Below are positions 20,901 to 26,365 of a stretch of 26,365 nucleotides of DNA, piece by piece. Each line of letters starts with the position of its first letter. The first letter of the stretch is position 1. The notes under the pieces were generated by a model. That model did not search any database, was not told the DNA's origin, and saw only the letters and a program-made list of their open reading frames with translations. Made by a program: the position numbers and the translations under genes. Source of the stretch: Spirogloea muscicola (taxonomy: Eukaryota > Streptophyta > Zygnematophyceae > Spirogloeales > Spirogloeaceae); the NCBI GenBank assembly GCA_009602725.1, contig WELB01000063.1, forward strand, positions 312,905 through 339,269, in the 5' to 3' direction.

Positions 20901-23325
20901 CAAGTCGACAGTCGCAGCAGCTGCTGCCCGAGATATCAATCCAGACCTGAAGGTGGTGGCACTTCAGAACAGGGTGAGCCCTGACACAGAGATTGTCTTC
21001 AACGACCTCTTCTGGGAGGGGCTGGATGTGGTTGTCAACGCGCTGGACAATGTGAATGCCAGGCTCTATGTGGATGCAAAATGCGTCTACTTCCAGAAGC
21101 CATTATTGGTGAGCCTTACGGAGATTTCTGCTTGGTGTTGAATAGATAGTGGGACATTGAAGCTTTTGCTCCCGCTTTATTGCAGCAAAGATGCTTCTGC
21201 TATGTCCTAAGCAGCCTGTGCCAGTCACTGCTCCGGTTATTTACAAAGTTGCATTGCTTTCCAGGAGTCTGGAACACTGGGGACGAAGTGCAATACCCAG
21301 ATAGTTATTCCTAATGAGACAGAAAATTACGGTGCCTCAAGAGACCCGCCAGAGAAGCAGGCTCCTATGTGCACGTTGCACTCCTTCCCGCACAATATCG
21401 ATCACTGTCTCACCTGGGCTAGATCTGAATTTGAAGGCCTGCTCGAGAAGACGCCAGCTGAGGCAAACACTTACTTAGACAAGCCTGAAGAGTACAAGAA
21501 GGCCATGAGGACTGCTGGCGACGCGCAGGCAAGGGAAGCAGTAGGTCGAGTTGTGGATTGCTTGGTCACTGAGCGATGCACAACCTTTGAGGACTGCATC
21601 GCCTGGGCTAGATTGAGGTGAGACAGCCTGCAGATCTGTAGCGTAGCACTGGTGATTTAGCTCATTGCTGCCTGAAGTTGCAGGGCTATGTAATACACCA
21701 CGATTATTGCTACCGGAGTCTTTATTGTCTCTCCTGTTCTCGCGAGTATAACTGCCTTGTATCTCTCCTACGCATAATAGTAGTGATTGGTGACCCAGAA
21801 GTTTAGGACAGTGTCTCGGTCAGTGACATACCCGTTGCTCCTTTGGGAACAGATTTGAAGACTATTTTGCCAGCAGGGTGAAGCAGCTCACTTTCACTTT
21901 CCCAGAAGACGCCACAACTTCCACAGGAGCTCCATTCTGGTCTCCTCCTAAACGATTTCCAAGGGCTCTTCAATTCAATGTCAACGATCCCAGTCACCTT
22001 AGCTTCGCAGCTGCAGGCGCTATTCTTCGAGCTGATTTGTATGGAATATCTAGGCCCGCATGGATCACAGATGCAAAGAAGGTGTCTGAAGTCGTCTCCC
22101 AGGTCCCAGTACCTGAGTTCCAGCCCAGGCAAGGGGTGAAAATTGTCACTGACGAGAATGCCACTAGTATGAATTCTTCGTCCGTCGACGACGAGACTGT
22201 CATTGAGCAGTTGATACAAACGCTGGAAGAGGGCACTAAGAAGCTACCACCCAGCTTCCGCATGAACCCTATTGTCTTTGAGAAGGTATCTTTCTGTTGA
22301 GTGCTGCTTCTTGTAGCGGTTCAAGCTTTTGAAAATGCATTGCTATTAGGCCTGTTCCACTTTGTCCTGGAAGGTTGTCTATATTGTTCTGTGTTCATCT
22401 TATATTGATCTTGCTGTTGTGGAGCAGGATGATGATACCAACTTTCACATGGACATGATGGCGGGCCTTGCTAACATGCGAGCCCGTAATTACAGCATCC
22501 CCGAGGTTGACAAGCTGAAGGCAAAGTTCATTGCAGGGAGAATAGTGCCTGCCATAGCCACAACCACTGCTATGGCTACTGGTGAGCTCCACCTCATCTG
22601 AGTGCCATATTGCATTCACGCAGGTGCACAGGTTTCTGTAAATGCCATACCATAACTCTGTAGTATGTATATTTAGGTTGGCTGACCTCAGAGCTTTGGT
22701 TACATCTGGCAGGGTTGGTGTGTCTGGAGCTTTACAAGGTCCTGCAAGGCCACAAGGTTGACAAGATGCGGAACACATTCGCCAACCTCGCTCTCCCCCT
22801 CTTCTCCATGGCGGAGCCGGTCGCTCCCAAGCGCTTCAAGCACAATGGGCTGCAATGGTCAGTCTGGGACCGCTGGATTATTGAAGGGAATGTGACGTTG
22901 AAGGAGCTTCTGACTTGGTTCTCGCAGAAGGATCTGAATGCCTACAGGCAAGTTCACTCAGAGAGACTGGTGCACGGAGTGAGGATGGGCTCCAAGAGTT
23001 GTCCTCTTGCAGCAGGAGCGATGTTGCAAATCAGTATAGACTCTGTGGTTTGAGGTCTCGCCTCACACCAGTGTTACATGGCTCCCTTGCTCACATGTGG
23101 GTATAATTTTCCCTTGACAGCATCTCTTGCGGGCAGAGCCTGCTGTACAACAATATCTTCCCCAAGCACAAGGACAGGATGGACCGGAAGCTGTACGACC
23201 TTGCCAGGGAGATCTCGAAGCTCGAGGTCCTCCCTTTCCGGCGTCACTTTGATGTGGTCGTGGCGTGCGAGGACGACGACGACAACGATCTCGATGTGCC
23301 CCTCATTTCAATCAGATTTCGTTGA
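17979..23325 (+). CDS. UBA1: Ubiquitin-activating enzyme E1
   Basis: Activates ubiquitin with ATP and passes it as a thioester to E2 enzymes. Nine exons: 17979-18591, 18910-19127, 19409-20200, 20593-21108, 21265-21617, 21853-22285, 22428-22581, 22713-22947, 23121-23325; 1172 aa from ATG 17979. [20 protein letters not shown] opens the inactive adenylation half, with GLGGLG near residue 196. FCCH sequence ([20 protein letters not shown]) follows. The active adenylation domain has GSGALG from residue 592, [17 protein letters not shown] and [16 protein letters not shown]. The catalytic Cys is residue 749 (codon 21370-21372) in PMCTLHSFP. The C-terminal ubiquitin-fold domain ends [20 protein letters not shown] then ISIRFR. 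Arg/Ala/Pro-rich residues 1-113 look like leader sequence. ATG 18318 would give 1059 aa, nearer plant E1 length (about 1080), and place the catalytic Cys at 636. Intron 8 has a GC donor. Confidence 0.95.
22948..23120 (+). other. GC-AG intron 8 of UBA1
   Basis: Exon 8 ends GCCTACAG, the intron begins GCAAGT (the standard GC-AG donor) and ends ttgacag, and exon 9 begins CATCTCTTGC. This gives [14 protein letters not shown], conserved in plant E1 proteins. Confidence 0.92.
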
Positions 23326-23901
23326 GGGCCTCAGCCTAAGGACATTAATTGAGGTGTTCTTGTACATGTCAGCAGGCCCCACTTACTTCCACAAGTGGGC
23401 CCACCTCTGTTGCCAGTCGCCAGCCACCTGTTGATCTTGCAGAGTCACTCTTGATATCTTTGGCGTGCCCGCCACATTTGTTGAGGTTGTTGCGCTTCCT
23501 GTGGCTTAGCATGTCAGCACTTTGTCACTCAAATTAGTAGTAAGCGGCAGCTATTGCTACCCGCCTCATAGTCTGTGCGGCAGGGTTGACAACACTAGGT
23601 GTCACTGACTGAGATCCGACTGCAGCCTCGCATTGTGACTCTTGTCATCACCCCATGGCTTGACAGTACGGCAATAAGAGCAAGGACATTCTCCGTCTGC
23701 GTTCATGCCTTGCTGGCATCTGAATTGTCACATGCTACTGTCTTTAATAGACTTGCAGATAGACGCATATGACAAATGTAGATTGCTGAATTTGGCCGTC
23801 TTACAATCTTTCAGTGACTGGACTGTCAAGGCTGTGTTCCAGATTGACAGGCCCAGCTGTTCTGCCTGCACTGGATGCCAGAGTGCAGGAATGGGGAGGA
23901 G
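23326..23901. other. Convergent intergenic region, UBA1 and LMW-PTP 3' ends
   Basis: 3' UTR sequence of two convergent genes, with no supported coding frame. TGTAA on the minus strand at 23801-23805 serves the phosphatase. I see no TGTAA on the plus strand here for UBA1; TGTAC occurs near 23360. Confidence 0.6.
23801..23805 (-). promoter_or_regulatory. Candidate poly(A) signal TGTAA for LMW-PTP
   Basis: The minus strand reads AGATTGTAA about 97 nt after the stop codon. The same nine bases occur downstream of U2AF35. Confidence 0.6.
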
Positions 23902-25611
23902 CTAAGCAGCCAGCTCGCTCTTTGCCGTCAAGGTGACTTTGTCTTGCAGCAATGAGTCGAGGAGGCCTTGGCACGCATCTTCCAGAAGGTCCAGTACCTG
24001 GAGTACACAGGCGCAGATATTGGCTACAACAAGTCCAGCATTATCTCTTAACAAAACCATTGGCTCATGGTCAATGGCAAAGCATTTGAAGTTCGCAAAG
24101 CTTGTCAAAGTTAAGTAGTAAGACAACCGCTTTGAAGTCAGAAACTGCTGCTACTGCAGACTAGCTGAAAGTTGTCTCTATATCTCTCTCACACTCAAGA
24201 GGCTTGTTGGCACTGTGCATTTATGGCATTGACACAAAGACAAGCTAAGTTCTCTGCTGTGTGCCAGCACCCATACGCTTCTTGCACTTCAAGATAATGA
24301 CTGTTTGTGGCGCCTGGAGCAACCTTTCAAGACACTGATGTGAATGTAACAGTAAAGAGGACCTCTGCTAGTTGATCTTATCAATTATGTGTGCCGCTGC
24401 AAGGCGACCATCTGGGCAGCGCACCTGCTCAAAGCCGGCGGGGCCGCCATAGTAGGGGTCTGGCACTTCTGCGAGCTCGTATGTGCGGCAGAAGCTGCAC
24501 ATGAGCTTCACCTGGGGCGGCCGGTAGGCCCGGCGGACAGACATGCCGAGAAGTGCGGCCCTCAGCAGAGTCAAGACAGGATTCTGCCGACCGCCGTGGA
24601 GGAGTGCAAGCGCAAGCCAAGGTCCCCGGAGCGCCGTCCCTCTATGGCGGACCTAGCTCGAGCTCTCTGTGGCTGGTGATAGTAGCCCCTTGCTAGGATC
24701 CACTCACCTTGTTGAGGCCGCCAGCAGGCAGCGAAGACCGTCGCATCCACACAGCATATGCAGTTTCAATATCGGCTGCATTTGTGCCGCGAGCGCCGCT
24801 CGTCAGCTATTGCGCGCGCTACCAGGGGCCGCATGCGCGAGCAGCCCGTGCAGAGGCTGCAGCAAGACACCCAGGTTCTGCCGGTCCATGGCGAGGATGA
24901 TGTCAAAGTCCTCAAAGTCGGAGCGCTGGATAGGCCGCGAGATGGACGTCAGCTCGATGCCCCGCCTCGCAGCGTGCGCGCGCATGCGCCCATCTGCAGG
25001 CCCACCCTGCGGCATTGCCACCGCCGCATCACCGCCATCGCTGCTGCCGGTCATGCGGGGCACCAGGAGAGGCCCGCAACTTTCCCACAGCCCCTCGTTG
25101 CAACCGACGGTATGCGAGATTTATTGTGCATTTACTAATGTAAAGAAAGTAAAGATTGAGTTTCTGACAAGTCCAAGTCTTGTATTTAGAACGTCATGGG
25201 TTTAGAACGTCATGAGACAGTTCTGCCACCTGCATTGGCAAGAGCGGCGCCGCAGCGGCTACGGGAAAGCCCCACCTCGTGGTAGTCGATGGTCCCAGCA
25301 GAATCGATCCGGAAGCGGGCTGCGAGGCCGCGCTGCTTGACGAGGTTTGTGAAGACCGCCTCCGCCGTCGGGCTGCGGCAGATGTTGCCTGCGGGGGGGC
25401 GTGCCAGACCCATCAGCACGGAGGACTGGAGTGTGTGTATTGAGTGATGGAGGGTTCTGAGTGGCCAAGCGCAAAGGCAAGCACTCACTACAAAAAAACC
25501 GAAGGCGAGCTCGCAGCAGCGGCAGCGATGGCGGGCGCCCATCAAGCTCAGCCCCGAGGTGAAGCGACGGCCTCACCAAGGCACACGAAGAGGACGCCCA
25601 GCGGCCGCCCC

Positions 25612-25642
<31 letters not shown>

Positions 25643-25700
25643 CGGGCCGCCGCAGCCTCGCCAGAGGCTCTCGCGCCGGGGCTTCACCACGCCTTCTCAG
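23902..25700 (-). CDS. Low-molecular-weight protein tyrosine phosphatase
   Basis: Cysteine-dependent phosphatase of the LMW-PTP/arsenate reductase-like fold. Six exons in coding order: (25700)-25577, 25388-25276, 25006-24871, 24775-24708, 24511-24425, 23997-23902. The P-loop VCLGNICRSPTAEAVF has its catalytic Cys in exon 1 (codon 25583-25581), and the first intron splits the loop after CLG. RIDSAGTIDYHE, MRAHAARRGIELTSISRPIQ, DFDIILAMDRQNL and the acid loop VPDPYYGGPAGFEQ follow, and VLDLLEDACQGLLDSLL is near the C-terminus. From memory it is close to the plant family with a plastid-targeted member (Arabidopsis At3g44620). Exon 1 in frame runs from just after TAG 25703-25701 and contains no ATG, so the start is unresolved. 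25700 is only the limit of the open frame, reading LRRRGEAPAREPLARLRRPA, which resembles a transit peptide. All introns are GT-AG. Confidence 0.85.
25608..25645. repeat. GCC-type trinucleotide tract in LMW-PTP exon 1
   Basis: Near-pure CCG/GCC on the plus strand. In the phosphatase frame it encodes a poly-Ala stretch just before the P-loop strand. Confidence 0.85.
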
Positions 25701-25880
25701 CTACTTCGGCGGCTGCCCTCCACCCGGGCTAGCGACGGATCGCTGAGAGCCCCACGCCGCTCGACCTTTGGTGGTGGCGGGCCTCCTTGACCCCTTGTCC
25801 TCGTCACACCCTCCGCTCGCCTGCCCGCCGCCAGCAGCCGATTTGCTGCCGCGCGTGCTTTGCGACCGTCCTTTGCCGGG
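25701..25880. promoter_or_regulatory. Putative bidirectional promoter, LMW-PTP and NDUFS7
   Basis: Only about 180 bp separate the upstream limit of the phosphatase frame (minus) from the NDUFS7 ATG (plus). The stretch is GC-rich with no TATA box that I can see. A shared promoter is inferred from head-to-head spacing. Confidence 0.5.
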
Positions 25881-26365
25881 ATGTCGCTCCTCCCGAGGGC
25901 AGCGCAGGCTGCAGCACGGGCTACGGCCCCGGCATCTTCGATCCTCCAGACCAGGTGAGCTTTGCTGCCACCCGAGCAGAGGTTCTGCGCCCCTCCTCAG
26001 CTGCGATCGAGCACCTGTGCTAGAACCGCCCCAGGCGCCATCGGCGTCTGGTGCACGCCCGTTTAGGTCAGTAAGTTATGCTGTCCTAGTTGACTGTGGC
26101 GCTGAGAAATAGTCCACGCTTCGACCTTGGCAATAACGGCCACTTCAGTCGGTTATCATGCCGTGCGACTGTGAGCGTGAGGAGCTGCAGTTTCACGCGG
26201 AATATTGCCCACCTCAATCTGTCTGCTGTGTGTGAGCAGGACCGCATCCAGCACTGGCGACTATGTCATTTCCAAGGTTGACGACCTCATGAACTGGGCC
26301 CGCACCGGCTCCATGTGGCCTATGACCTTTGGCCTGGCGTGCTGCGCCGTGGAGATGATGCATGC
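25881..26365 (+). CDS. NDUFS7: NADH:ubiquinone oxidoreductase subunit NDUFS7/PSST (5' part)
   Basis: Mitochondrial complex I 20-kDa subunit carrying the terminal Fe-S cluster N2, which passes electrons to ubiquinone. Exon 1 (25881-25954) encodes [20 protein letters not shown], an Arg/Ala-rich, acid-free mitochondrial presequence, and ends at a GTGAGC donor in phase 2. Exon 2 starts at 26240 after gagcag and runs off the window edge. It reads [20 protein letters not shown] then [15 protein letters not shown]. The adjacent Cys pair (residues 59-60) supplies two of the four N2 ligands; the other two lie beyond the window. About 66 of an expected roughly 200 residues are visible. The phase and the presequence followed directly by the conserved core support this two-exon model. 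Confidence 0.92.

Overview
The window is nuclear DNA of a photosynthetic eukaryote, most likely a chlorophyte green alga (the trebouxiophyte level is a guess). Every gene I recognise is intron-rich, with short introns (about 95-430 nt). The proteins are plant-like: plant-type ubiquitin E1, PP2A scaffold and U2AF35, and a plastid-type EamA transporter. TGTAA, the chlorophyte polyadenylation signal, lies downstream of several stop codons.

Layout, left to right. 1-111 is a pure T tract. 251-2002 (+) is an unrecognised membrane-protein gene with an apparent internal frame problem. 2852-6048 (+) is an eight-exon EamA/DMT transporter with a putative plastid transit peptide. 7234-11357 (-) is the twelve-exon PP2A 65-kDa scaffold subunit A; all exons could be placed, giving 584 aa. 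A 5-N gap lies just upstream of its start. 11358-14488 is gene-poor and repeat-bearing. 14696-16602 (-) is the six-exon splicing factor U2AF35 (346 aa) with a long RGG/glycine tail. 16603-17978 is a divergent intergenic region carrying hairpin-containing repeats related to those at 11.8-12.3 kb. 17979-23325 (+) is the nine-exon ubiquitin-activating enzyme E1. 23902-25700 (-) is a six-exon low-molecular-weight protein tyrosine phosphatase. 25881 onward (+) is the 5' part of the mitochondrial complex I subunit NDUFS7/PSST, cut by the window edge.

These are mostly housekeeping genes (proteolysis, splicing, dephosphorylation, respiration, plastid transport). They do not form an operon-like system, and I see no defence system, CRISPR array or identifiable intact transposon. 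The most unusual signals are: four GC-AG introns among 37 hand-placed introns in the recognised genes; a dispersed hairpin repeat family shared by two intergenic regions; a phosphatase gene with no in-frame ATG in its first exon, facing NDUFS7 across only 180 bp; and the unidentified first gene. Exon coordinates were placed by eye from splice consensus, reading phase and remembered family conservation. No alignment was run.
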